From Streptomyces dengpaensis (GTDB lineage: Bacteria; Actinomycetota; Actinomycetes; Streptomycetales; Streptomycetaceae), in assembly GCF_002946835.1 (NCBI RefSeq), contig NZ_CP026652.1:2294001-2358000 (forward strand): 64,000 nt of DNA, in the 5' to 3' direction. This document shows, piece after piece, positions 1 through 7,500 of this stretch (position 1 is its first letter; each line of letters starts with the position of its first letter). Below the pieces are notes generated by a model. That model was not told the DNA's origin. It worked only from the letters and a program-made list of their open reading frames with translations, and did no database searches. The translations under genes and the position numbers were made by a program.

Positions 1-1
1 G

Positions 2-94
2 GCAGAGATCACCGCCTACCTCGCCGGCCGCCCGTACACGGGTGTGGCGACCGCTGACGGCGCTCCCGCCCAGCCCCTCACGCCCTGGCTGTGA
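2..94 (+). CDS. 3' end of an upstream gene (partial, unidentified)
   Basis: Only the last 30 codons are inside the window, reading in from the left edge and ending in PAQPLTPWL and a TGA stop. The stop overlaps the GTG at 91 as GTGA, so this gene and the following monooxygenase are probably translationally coupled in one operon. The fragment is too short to assign a family. By context it may be another aromatic-catabolism enzyme, but that is inference. Confidence 0.5.
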   Translation, partial: AEITAYLAGRPYTGVATADGAPAQPLTPWL

Positions 95-1410
95 CCACAC
101 GGGAGAAGAAGTTGACCACACTTGACACGGACCGCCCCGACGTGATCGTCATCGGCGGCGGCATAGGCGGCCTCTCGGCGGCGCTGGCCCTCACCCGCAA
201 GGGACTGAAGGTGCGCCTGTATGAGCGTGCGTCGGAGTTCGGCGAAGTCGGCGCCGGCCTCCAGATCGCCCCCAACTGCACCCGGATCCTGAACGACTAC
301 GGCCTGCTCGACGAGGCCACCACGCTCGGCGTCCTGCCCGAGCGCATGATCATGAAGGACGCCGTCGACGGCGGCGAGCTCACCCACCTCGACCTGAAGG
401 ACCTGGAGCGCCGCTACGGCTTCCCGTACCTGGTGATCCACCGCAGCGACCTGCACGGCATCTTCCTCCGTGCCTGCGAGCGGGCGGGCGTCGAGCTGGT
501 CACGGACGCGCACTGCGTGGCGTACGAGAACACCCCGGGCGGCGCGCGCGTCACCTTCGCCGACGGCCGCAGCGACCGGGCCGAGGTCGTCATCGCCGCC
601 GACGGGCTCCACTCCGTCGCTCGCAGGCTGCTCGTGCACGACGAACCCGTCAGCTCCGCCTACGTCGCCTACCGCGGCGCGGTCCCGTTCGACCAGGTGC
701 GCGCCAACGATGTCCACGAGAGCGCCGTCGTCGTCTACGTCGGGCCGCGCTGCCACTTCGTGCAGTACCCGCTGCGCGGCGGCCAGATGTTCAACCAGGT
801 CGCCGTCTTCGAGTCGCCCAAGGCCCTGGCCGGCAAGGAGGACTGGGGCACACCGGACGAACTCGACCGGGCCTTCGACGGCATGTGCCCACAGATCAAG
901 GCCGGCCTGCCGCTGATGTGGCGCGACCGCTGGTGGCGTATGTACGACCGCGAGCCCATCGCGAACTGGGTGACCGGCCGCATCGCCCTGCTCGGCGACG
1001 CCGCCCACCCTCCGCTGCAGTACATGGCCCAGGGCGCCGTCATGGCCATCGAGGACGGCTGGGTGCTCGCCGAACGCGTCGGCGCCCTGCGGACCGAGCG
1101 GTCGGAGGAAGGCTCCGGCGTCGACTGGGAGGCGGCACTCGCCGCGTACGAGGCCGTACGTCCCGAACACTGCCGCCGGGTGATGACCACCGCACGCTCC
1201 TGGGGCGCGCTGTGGCACCACGACGGCGTCAAGCGACTCCAGCGCAACGCGCTGCTGCGCGCCCGCGACCCCCACGACTATTCCTTCACCGACTGGGTCT
1301 ACGGCCCCACGGCGCTGACTCCCGAACAGGAGCCGGAGCTCTACCGAGCCATTCCCCTGGAATCGGCCGCAGTCGTCGCCGAACAGAATTCTCCCGGCGA
1401 TTTCCGATAA
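91..1410 (+). CDS. FAD-dependent monooxygenase, 3-hydroxybenzoate 6-hydroxylase-like
   Basis: This is a single-component aromatic flavoprotein hydroxylase of about 439 residues, the usual size for the group. Near the N-terminus it has the Rossmann FAD-binding GGGIGG motif, then ERASEFGEVGAGLQ. Mid-protein is the DG motif (AADGLHS), and near residue 300 the GD motif (LLGDAAHPPLQYMAQGA) that contacts FAD and NADH. The stretches YVGPRCHFVQYPLRGG and DRWWRMYDREPI resemble 3-hydroxybenzoate 6-hydroxylase, which converts 3-hydroxybenzoate to gentisate. The substrate is inferred from that resemblance. The GTG at 91 overlaps the upstream stop but has no ribosome binding site. A TTG at 112 sits 6 nt after GGGAGAAG and is an equally good start. 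No ring-cleavage gene follows; downstream DNA is decayed. Confidence 0.85.
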   Translation: MTTREKKLTTLDTDRPDVIVIGGGIGGLSAALALTRKGLKVRLYERASEFGEVGAGLQIAPNCTRILNDYGLLDEATTLGVLPERMIMKDAVDGGELTHLDLKDLERRYGFPYLVIHRSDLHGIFLRACERAGVELVTDAHCVAYENTPGGARVTFADGRSDRAEVVIAADGLHSVARRLLVHDEPVSSAYVAYRGAVPFDQVRANDVHESAVVVYVGPRCHFVQYPLRGGQMFNQVAVFESPKALAGKEDWGTPDELDRAFDGMCPQIKAGLPLMWRDRWWRMYDREPIANWVTGRIALLGDAAHPPLQYMAQGAVMAIEDGWVLAERVGALRTERSEEGSGVDWEAALAAYEAVRPEHCRRVMTTARSWGALWHHDGVKRLQRNALLRARDPHDYSFTDWVYGPTALTPEQEPELYRAIPLESAAVVAEQNSPGDFR

Positions 1411-1501
1411 CGCACATCCGGGCGTCACAAGAGTCCGCTGTGGCACCCCTCGGAGATGACTGTTTGCCGCCGCCCGGCCCAGGTCGCAGAATGGGAGAAC
1501 C

Positions 1502-1791
1502 TTGACAGACAAGAGGTTATCCGCAGGACGATTGGGCCTCGTTTCGCTGAAAGTGCCGCGGATGTCGTCATCGATGGCCGCGTCATCAATTGCTGCGTCG
1601 TCGCCGTTGCCGGCATCGAGAAGGTGAACATCTGGTCGTCGATGTCAGCGGAATTCCCTGATTCCAGACCCGATCGTCTCCTGGCACTCCCCCACGAACC
1701 CCGAGCGAGGAGCGCACCCACGACAACCGCCGTCCCCAACACCATCGAAGGCAAGGCCGTCTTCGTCAACGGCGGCTTCACCACGCGCTGA
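1502..1791 (+). pseudogene. Remnant of a short-chain dehydrogenase/reductase gene
   Basis: No intact gene fills this gap, but pieces resemble an SDR. A TTG at 1502 follows GGGAG and starts LTDKRLSAGR, a typical SDR N-terminus. In the overlapping frame that ends at 1791, RFAESAADVVIDGR resembles the second beta-alpha unit. The frame ends in EGKAVFVNGGFTTR, the usual SDR C-terminus. The central part, with the catalytic Ser-Tyr-x3-Lys, is absent, and the length is well under half of a normal SDR (about 250 aa). A strong terminator follows, as for a former transcription unit. This is inferred from local motif resemblance and could be wrong. Confidence 0.45.
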
Positions 1792-1798
1792 CGCCCGC

Positions 1799-1836
1799 CG
1801 TTCCGGTCCGCACCTCATCGGGTGCGGACCGGAACG
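1799..1836. terminator. Strong hairpin terminator after the SDR remnant
   Basis: This is a perfect 16-bp inverted repeat (CGTTCCGGTCCGCACC and its complement) around a 6-nt loop, 8 nt after the stop of the remnant. There is no T-run, which is normal for Streptomyces terminators. Confidence 0.75.
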
Positions 1837-1882
1837 GGCCCACATCGGCCCCATCCTGCCCAGCCTCGCTTCTGGAGTACTT

Positions 1883-3364
1883 ATGACCACCTCACCCGCC
1901 CTGCACTGGATCGACGGAGAGTGGGTCGACTCCGGCACGTATCACGACAGCTTTGACCCCGCTACGGGCAAGGTCATCGGCCAGTACGCCGAGGGCAGCA
2001 CCGAGATCGCCGCACAAGCCATCGCCGCGGCCAAGCGCGCCTTCGACGAGACCTCGTGGAAGGACGACCGGCAGCTGCGGGCTCGTGTCCTGCTCGAGAC
2101 GGCCGATGCCTTCGCCCGCAGCACGGACGAGCTGGTCGAGACCCTGGCCCTGGAAAACGGCAAGCTCAAGCAGCACGCCCGTTTCGAAGTCGAGATGGTG
2201 CCGTCCAAGCTGCGCTTCGCCGCGTCCGTCGTACGCACCGACTACGGGCGTGCCCTCGAGGTGGCGCCAGGTGTGTTCTCCATGGTGCTCAGCCAGGCCC
2301 GCGGCGTGGCCGGCATCATCGTCCCCTGGAACTCGCCGGTCGTGCTGCTGATCCGCTCCCTCGCGCCCGCGCTGGCGGCCGGCTGCACGACCGTGGTCAA
2401 GATGCCGAGCCAGACCGCACAGACCAATTCGCTGGTGTACCGGATCCTCTCCGAGGTCGAGTCCCTGCCGCGCGGGGTGATCAACGCCTTCACCGAGCAG
2501 CACAGCGAGGGCGCCCGCCTTCTCGTGGCTTCCCCGGACGTGCCGTGCATCAGCTTCACCGGCAGCACCGGCGTGGGCAAGGCGATCTCCGCGAGCGGCG
2601 CGGAGCACCTCAAGCGCTTCGGGCTGGAACTGGGCGGCAAGACCCCGATGATCGTCTTCGATGACGCCGACCTCGATGCCGCGGTGCCCGCGCTGGTCAA
2701 CTCCCTGGTGGTGTTCAACGGGCAGTTCTGCATGACCGGCAGCCGCCTGCTGGTCCAGAGCGGGATCGCCGGCGAACTGCGCCGCCGGCTCATCGCCCAC
2801 ATCGAAGCGCTGCGGGTCGGCCCCGCGGCCGATCCGGCCAGCGAGCTCGGTCCCGTCATCGACAAGCCGAACATGGAGCGCATCGACAAGACGGTGGAGG
2901 AGGCGATCGCGGCCGGCGCCGAGCCCCTCGTCCGCGGCGGCCCGGTCCTCGACGGTCCGCTCGCCGCCGGTTCCTTCTACCGGGCCTCGCTCCTGGAAGT
3001 GGCGGACAACTCGCTGGACATCGTGCAGGAGGAGACCTTCGGACCGGTGATGACCCTGCAGGTCTTCGACACCGAGGCCGAGGCCGTCGCGCTGGCCAAC
3101 GACAACAAGTACGGGCTGGCCGCGAGCATCTGGACCCGGGACATCGACCGCCCGCTCCGCGTGGCCCGAGACGTTCAGGCGGGCACGATCTGGATCAACG
3201 ACTGGGCGAAGATCTACGACGAGTTCGAAGAAGGCGGGGTCAAGGATTCCGGGCTGGGCCGGATGAACGGCATCGCGGTGATGGACGACTTCCTCGAGTA
3301 CAAGCACATCACGATCAGCCCGGGCACCCTGCCACGCACCCAGCCCGGGGCCCCTGCGACGTGA
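1883..3364 (+). CDS. NAD(P)-dependent aldehyde dehydrogenase
   Basis: This 493-residue protein has the standard ALDH superfamily size. It oxidises an aldehyde to a carboxylate with NAD(P)+. Visible motifs are VPWNSPV (cofactor and oxyanion region), FTGSTGVGKAI (Rossmann glycine motif), LELGGK with general-base Glu249, GQFCM with nucleophile Cys283 (34 residues later, as in the family), and EETFGPV near the C-terminus. The start has GGAG 6 nt upstream of the ATG. The aldehyde is not evident from sequence. The nearby aromatic hydroxylase and decayed SDR suggest a former aromatic or alcohol catabolic cluster. A terminator separates it from the upstream remnant. The ABM gene starts 16 nt after its stop, so the two are probably co-transcribed. 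Confidence 0.92.
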   Translation: MTTSPALHWIDGEWVDSGTYHDSFDPATGKVIGQYAEGSTEIAAQAIAAAKRAFDETSWKDDRQLRARVLLETADAFARSTDELVETLALENGKLKQHARFEVEMVPSKLRFAASVVRTDYGRALEVAPGVFSMVLSQARGVAGIIVPWNSPVVLLIRSLAPALAAGCTTVVKMPSQTAQTNSLVYRILSEVESLPRGVINAFTEQHSEGARLLVASPDVPCISFTGSTGVGKAISASGAEHLKRFGLELGGKTPMIVFDDADLDAAVPALVNSLVVFNGQFCMTGSRLLVQSGIAGELRRRLIAHIEALRVGPAADPASELGPVIDKPNMERIDKTVEEAIAAGAEPLVRGGPVLDGPLAAGSFYRASLLEVADNSLDIVQEETFGPVMTLQVFDTEAEAVALANDNKYGLAASIWTRDIDRPLRVARDVQAGTIWINDWAKIYDEFEEGGVKDSGLGRMNGIAVMDDFLEYKHITISPGTLPRTQPGAPAT

Positions 3365-3380
3365 GACGGGGCGAGGAGGG

Positions 3381-3980
3381 ATGACACCACTGTCTGGCAG
3401 TACGGGTGCGCCGGACCAGGAGGTCACGGTCATGGTCACCCGGTGCGTCGACCCCGGCCACGAGGAAGCGTTCGAGGAGTGGGCCCGCGGCATCCTGGGC
3501 GCGGCATCCCGCTTCCCCGGAAGCCTCGGCACCGGTCTGCTGCGGCCCGAACAGCCGGGCGGCCCCTGGAACATCCTGCTGCGATTCGAGGATCCCGCCT
3601 CGTACCGTGCCTGGAACGAGTCCGCCGAGCGGGCCGACTGGTTCGCCCGCGCCGGCCGTCACCATGCCGAGGACACACGCCGCGAACTGCACGGCATGGA
3701 AGGCTGGTTCGCCACCACGCCGGCCGGCTCGGGGCGACAGCCGCCCTCCCGGTGGAAGATGGCGGTCGCCGGCACTCTGTCGATCGCCCCGCTCAGCCTC
3801 GCCGCCACCCTGTGGCTGTCGCCTCACCTGGCGATGGCTCCCGCGCTGCGCTCGCTGGTCACCGCACCCCTGCTCAGTTTTCTCATGACCTACCTGGCGC
3901 TCCCCGTCGTGACGCGCGTGCTGCGGCGCTGGCTGTACACACGGCCGCCCGCCCGTCCTGCCCCGCACACCCGGCGGTGA
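3381..3980 (+). CDS. ABM-domain protein with C-terminal membrane segments
   Basis: Residues ~15-110 resemble the antibiotic biosynthesis monooxygenase (ABM) ferredoxin-like fold: VTVMVTRCVDPGHEEAFEEWA, then FPGSLGTGLLRPE and WNILLRFEDPASYRAW. Many proteins with this fold are small cofactor-free oxygenases, but membrane-tailed versions have no settled function. Residues ~128-185 form two hydrophobic helices (SIAPLSLAATLWL and APLLSFLMTYLAL) with a basic C-terminal tail, so it is an inner-membrane protein with a cytoplasmic ABM domain. It is 199 residues long and lies 16 nt after the ALDH stop, probably in the same operon. Confidence 0.75.
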   Translation: MTPLSGSTGAPDQEVTVMVTRCVDPGHEEAFEEWARGILGAASRFPGSLGTGLLRPEQPGGPWNILLRFEDPASYRAWNESAERADWFARAGRHHAEDTRRELHGMEGWFATTPAGSGRQPPSRWKMAVAGTLSIAPLSLAATLWLSPHLAMAPALRSLVTAPLLSFLMTYLALPVVTRVLRRWLYTRPPARPAPHTRR

Positions 3981-4133
3981 ATCACGCGCGGTGCGTGGTC
4001 AGCTGGTCTGCCCGGCGCGGCGGCGGCAGTACTGCGCCTGATCGACACCGGTCAGGCATGACACGCCGGGGTGCCGGCGCCTGGGAGCGGTGCGGCACCC
4101 CGGGCCGGCGCGACATGCCTCGTACGACACGTC

Positions 4134-4278
4134 TCACCCGCCGTATCGGATGTGGACGCCCTTGGTCTGCGTGTACGACTCGAGTTCCTCGATGTCCTCC
4201 TCGCGCCCGAGTCCGCTGTCCTTGAATCCGCCGAAGGCGGTGCCCGGCACATGCCGGGAGACCTCGTTGACGCACCGC
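4134..4278 (-). pseudogene. C-terminal fragment of an aldehyde dehydrogenase (truncated)
   Basis: Read leftwards from about 4278, the minus strand encodes VNEVSRHVPGTAFGGFKDSG followed by LGREEDIEELESYTQTKGVHIRYGG and a stop. This is the ALDH C-terminal segment (GGFKxSGxGRE and LESYTQTK). The catalytic and Rossmann parts are missing. Further right the frame becomes unrelated sequence that belongs to an SDR fragment on the other strand, so the gene is cut near 4276. It is not a fragment of the intact ALDH upstream, whose C-terminus differs. Confidence 0.75.
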
Positions 4279-4503
4279 AAGGTCACCGTGAACTCCCTGA
4301 TGCCTGGGCCCATCGACGGCGCGGGCATCTTCACCGGGGTCGCCGACGACGACCCGCACAAGAAGATCCTGGCCGACAGCGTCCCCCTCGGACGCCTGGC
4401 CACGCCCACCGACGTGGCCGACGTCGCCGGATTCCTCGCCTCGGATGAGTCTTTCTTCATCACCGGCGAGGAGATCCTCATGAACGGCGGCTCCAGCAAC
4501 TGA
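4276..4503 (+). pseudogene. C-terminal fragment of a short-chain dehydrogenase (truncated)
   Basis: The plus strand from about 4276 encodes KVTVNSLMPGPID, then LADSVPLGRLATPTDVADVAGFLASDESFFITGEEILMNGGSSN and a stop. This is the last third of an SDR: the VNxxxPG strand, the LGRxxxPxDVA helix and the TGxxxxxNGG C-terminus. The nucleotide-binding and catalytic parts are absent. Immediately to the left is the 3' end of an oppositely oriented ALDH. A hairpin terminator follows, so the original 3' flank is retained. Confidence 0.8.
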
Positions 4504-4517
4504 GCGGCCGCGAGCCC

Positions 4518-4548
4518 GTCCCCGCCCCTGTCACCGAGGGGCGGGGAC
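4518..4548. terminator. Hairpin terminator after the SDR fragment
   Basis: Arms GTCCCCGCCCC and GGGGCGGGGAC pair perfectly over 11 bp around a 9-nt loop, 15 nt after the stop. Confidence 0.7.
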
Positions 4549-4667
4549 AGGTGCTTCACCGGGCCATCCGTCCTCCGCGCGAAGTGAGGGGCCGTCACAT
4601 TGGCAGAGTCCTTGATGGTTGGCCAGCTCAGACGGCTTGTAGCCGAACCGTTGCCGTTCCATCGGAT

Positions 4668-4690
4668 GTCCCCCACAGCGACCGCATAGT
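4668..4690 (+). promoter_or_regulatory. Promoter-like block conserved before both protease genes (copy 1)
   Basis: GTCCCC-N11-CATAGT lies 45 nt before the ATG of the first protease. The same elements with identical spacing precede the second paralogue (6041-6063). Shared spacing in otherwise diverged upstream DNA suggests a common promoter or operator. It does not match a strong HrdB -35 box. The ribosome binding site is GGGGGAG, 8 nt before the ATG at 4735. Confidence 0.35.
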
Positions 4691-4734
4691 CTGAGGTGCC
4701 GTCAATGACCCGTTCAGCCAGGGGGAGTTACACC

Positions 4735-5964
4735 ATGCGATCGATACGCCCGCCTTTCGCCGCCCGTCGAGGGAGGAGCGCGCGCGGCAGAACCTCCCCC
4801 GTACTCGCCGCAGTCGGCCTCGCCGCGGCGCTGGCGCTGACGGCGACCGCCTGCAACTCGGGCGACGACACGGCCGGTGGCGGGGCCACCGCGTCCGCCG
4901 CCCAGAACGGCGACGACAAGATCCAGATCCCGGACGACATCAAGGACAAGCTCAAAGACCACGGGATCGACATCGACAAGTGGAAGAACGGCGCCTGGAA
5001 GAACTGGGACAAGGACGACTGGCTGCGCGAGGCCGACGATTTCATCAACCCCATCATCAAGGATCTGTGGGACCCGGACCGGATGCGTGAGGCCGACGAC
5101 CCGCACAAGGACAAGGGCGTCGACGAGAGCGACCTCTCCGGTGACCAGGGAGTCACGGACCCGACTCCGGCTCCCGTGACCGCGCAGGCGGTGAAGGCCG
5201 CGTACCACGACAGCGTCCCTGAGGCCGGCAAGGTGTTCTTCGACTCCCCCGAGGGCACGATGGTCTGCTCGGCGACCGTGGTGCAGGACCCGGCGCACCC
5301 GGGCAAGTCCAACCTCGTGTGGACCGCGGGCCACTGCGTACACGCCGGCAAGAAGGGCGGCTGGTACCGCAACATCGCCTTCGTGCCCTCGTACAACGAC
5401 TCCGGCAAGACCGCCGCGCAGCTGGAGAGCGCCAAGCGCGAAGAGGTCGCTCCGTACGGTGTCTGGTGGAGCGACTGGGCACAGACCTCGGACCAGTGGA
5501 TCGAGCAGGGCGGTTCCACCGGCGGCCAGGGAGCCCCGTACGACTTCGCCGTGCTGCATGTGACGCCGGAGAAGGGCAGCGGCGGCAAGTCCCTGGAGGA
5601 GACGGTCGGTTCGGCCCTCCCGGTGAACTTCAGCGCTCCCGCGGTCACGGAGGTGTCGAGCATCACGGCGACCGGCTACCCGGCGGCGGCGCCGTTCGAC
5701 GGCCAGACGCTGTACCAGTGCGCGGACAAGCCGGGACGGCTGTCGATCGCGAAGCCCGACCCGACGATGTACCGCATCGGATGCACCATGACCGGCGGCT
5801 CGTCCGGCGGCGGCTGGGTGGCCGCGGGGTCGGACGGCAAGCCCGCGCTGGTGTCCAACACCTCGATCGGACCGGTCAAGACCGGCTGGCTGGCGGGCCC
5901 GCGGCTGGGTGATGTGGCCAAGGGTGTGTACGACTCGGTGAGCGGGAAGTTCGCCGGGCAGTGA
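4735..5964 (+). CDS. Secreted lipoprotein, trypsin-like serine protease (paralogue A)
   Basis: The product is 409 residues. A basic n-region and LAAALALTATAC form a lipoprotein signal, so it is probably anchored outside the membrane by Cys at about residue 40. Next is a charged segment of about 70 residues (DDKIQIPDDIKDKLKDHGID, then NGAWKNWDKDDWLREADDF) that belongs to no family I recognise. The trypsin-like domain follows, with His200 in WTAGHCVHAG, Asp270 in YDFAVLHV and Ser357 in TGGSSGGGW. The usual GDSGG is GSSGG here. ATG 4735 is preferred over the in-frame upstream ATGs because of its GGGGGAG and signal peptide. Its paralogue follows directly. Confidence 0.88.
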   Translation: MRSIRPPFAARRGRSARGRTSPVLAAVGLAAALALTATACNSGDDTAGGGATASAAQNGDDKIQIPDDIKDKLKDHGIDIDKWKNGAWKNWDKDDWLREADDFINPIIKDLWDPDRMREADDPHKDKGVDESDLSGDQGVTDPTPAPVTAQAVKAAYHDSVPEAGKVFFDSPEGTMVCSATVVQDPAHPGKSNLVWTAGHCVHAGKKGGWYRNIAFVPSYNDSGKTAAQLESAKREEVAPYGVWWSDWAQTSDQWIEQGGSTGGQGAPYDFAVLHVTPEKGSGGKSLEETVGSALPVNFSAPAVTEVSSITATGYPAAAPFDGQTLYQCADKPGRLSIAKPDPTMYRIGCTMTGGSSGGGWVAAGSDGKPALVSNTSIGPVKTGWLAGPRLGDVAKGVYDSVSGKFAGQ

Positions 5965-5990
5965 CGCGCGGAACGTAACAGGGTTCGGAC

Positions 5991-6040
5991 AGACGGCGGT
6001 TGGCCGGTTCACAGGAACCTTCACCGGCCCACCGCCGTTC
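5991..6040. terminator. Hairpin terminator between the two protease genes
   Basis: The arms at about 5992-6007 and 6024-6039 pair over some 15 bp with one or two mismatches (GACGGCGGT...GGCCGG against CCGGCC...ACCGCCGTT). It begins 27 nt after the first protease stop, so the paralogues form separate transcription units. Confidence 0.65.
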
Positions 6041-6063
6041 GTCCCCAAGTGCGCGGGCATAGT
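6041..6063 (+). promoter_or_regulatory. Promoter-like block conserved before both protease genes (copy 2)
   Basis: GTCCCC-N11-CATAGT, directly after the terminator and 90 nt before the second protease ATG, repeats the elements and spacing found at 4668-4690. Confidence 0.35.
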
Positions 6064-6152
6064 GGGGTGTCGCGTTCGGACGGGCTCCCCGGAGAGCTGG
6101 CCCGCGCCTGACAAGCACATGACAGACAAGCTCCAACGGGGGTTACCACACG

Positions 6153-7346
6153 ATGCGTTCCTCACGAAGGCGTCGCACCTTCCTCGCCTCGGCCGGCCTC
6201 GTCGCGGCCTTGGCGCTCACTGCGACCGCCTGCGGCTCCGGCGACTCCGGCGGCTCCGGGGACGACAAGGCGAGCGGCGAGTCCGCCGCTTCGTCGTCGC
6301 AGAACGGCGACGACAAGATCGAGGTCCCGGACGACATCAAGGACAAGCTCAAAGACCACGGCATAGATGTCGATCAGTGGGCGAACGGCGGCTGGAAGAA
6401 CTGGGACAAAGGCAAGTGGCTCAGTGAGGCCAAGGACTTCGTCAACCCGGTGATCGAGGGGCTGTGGAAGCCCGAGCGGATGAAGTCCGCCAAGGACCCG
6501 GACAAGACGATCTCGGCGCAGGACGCGGCGGCCGACCAGGGCGTCAGCGACCCGGCTCCGGCGCCGGTCGAGGCCAAGGCCGAGAAGACGCCTTACCACG
6601 ACCACGCCGCTCCCGTCGGCAAGGTCTTCTTCGACTCCCCCGAGGGCTCGATGGTCTGCTCGGGCACGGTCGTCAAGGACGTCAACCACCCCGGCAAGTC
6701 CAACCTCGTGTGGACCGCGGGCCACTGCGTGCACGCCGGCGGCAGCGGCGGCTGGTACCGCAACATCGCGTTCGTCCCGTCCTACAACGACCTCGGCAAG
6801 TCGGAGTCCGAGCTGGGCGGCGCCACGGCGCCGGAGATCGCCCCGTACGGCCAGTGGTGGGCGGACTGGGCCTCGACCTCCAACGAGTGGATCTCGGGCG
6901 GCGACGAGGCGGGCGGCGCGGGCGCTCCGTACGACTACGCCGTGCTGCACGTGAAGCCGCAGCAGGGCACCAAGTCCCTTGAGGAGACGGTCGGCAACGC
7001 GCTGGACGTGGACTTCTCCGCGCCGTCCACCCAGGACGTCAGCGCGATGGGAGCCTGGGGCTACCCGGCGGCACCGCCGTACAACGGTCTCACCATGTTC
7101 AAGTGCGTCGACAAGCCGGGCCGCCTCTCGCTGGACCCGACCCTGCCGACGATGTACCGCATCGGCTGCACCATGACCGGCGGTTCGTCCGGCGGCGGCT
7201 GGTTCCGTGTCGTCGACGGCAAGACGAAGCTCGTCTCGAACACGTCGATCGGCCCCGCCGACAACACCTGGCTGGCGGGACCGCAGCTGGGCCCGGGCGC
7301 CGAGAAGCTCTACGAGACCATGAGCGAGGAGTACGGCGGCCAGTAG
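6153..7346 (+). CDS. Secreted lipoprotein, trypsin-like serine protease (paralogue B)
   Basis: This 397-residue tandem paralogue of the upstream protease has the same architecture. It has a basic n-region and lipobox (ALALTATAC), a Ser/Gly linker, then the same charged segment (DDKIEVPDDIKDKLKDHGID, later NGGWKNWDKGKWLSEAKDF). The trypsin-like domain has WTAGHCVHAG (His), YDYAVLHV (Asp) and TGGSSGGGW (Ser). Identity with paralogue A is high across the charged segment and around the catalytic residues, and lower in the linkers. GGGGG lies 11-12 nt before the ATG. It has its own promoter-like block and terminator. Retention of both copies suggests distinct substrates or dosage, which is inference. 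Confidence 0.88.
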   Translation: MRSSRRRRTFLASAGLVAALALTATACGSGDSGGSGDDKASGESAASSSQNGDDKIEVPDDIKDKLKDHGIDVDQWANGGWKNWDKGKWLSEAKDFVNPVIEGLWKPERMKSAKDPDKTISAQDAAADQGVSDPAPAPVEAKAEKTPYHDHAAPVGKVFFDSPEGSMVCSGTVVKDVNHPGKSNLVWTAGHCVHAGGSGGWYRNIAFVPSYNDLGKSESELGGATAPEIAPYGQWWADWASTSNEWISGGDEAGGAGAPYDYAVLHVKPQQGTKSLEETVGNALDVDFSAPSTQDVSAMGAWGYPAAPPYNGLTMFKCVDKPGRLSLDPTLPTMYRIGCTMTGGSSGGGWFRVVDGKTKLVSNTSIGPADNTWLAGPQLGPGAEKLYETMSEEYGGQ

Positions 7347-7371
7347 ACGCCGTCCACTTCAAGGCATGACG

Positions 7372-7408
7372 AAGGCCCGCCCCCTGAAGGGGCGAGGGGG
7401 CGGGCCTT
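7372..7408. terminator. Terminator after protease B
   Basis: AAGGCCCGCCCCC and GGGGGCGGGCCTT form a perfect 13-bp stem around an 11-nt loop. It lies between the convergent protease B and hflX genes and can serve both. Confidence 0.85.
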
Positions 7409-7500
7409 GGTGCCGTTGGCGCCAGAACGCCGGCGCCGCTGGGCTCAGAGCGCCGGTGCCGTTGGCGCCAGAACGCCGGCGCCGCTGGACTCAGAGCGCC
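7409..7500. repeat. 46-bp tandem duplication covering the hflX stop codon
   Basis: 7409-7454 and 7455-7500 are adjacent copies of one 46-bp unit that differ at a single base. The second copy contains the last codons and stop of hflX (stop at 7491-7493). The first is a downstream duplicate of that 3' end. Confidence 0.9.

Noticed and set aside
1411..4510. A mobile element as the cause of the gene fragments
   Set aside because: No transposase, terminal inverted repeats, attachment site or target duplication is visible around the remnants. Plain rearrangement and decay explain them.
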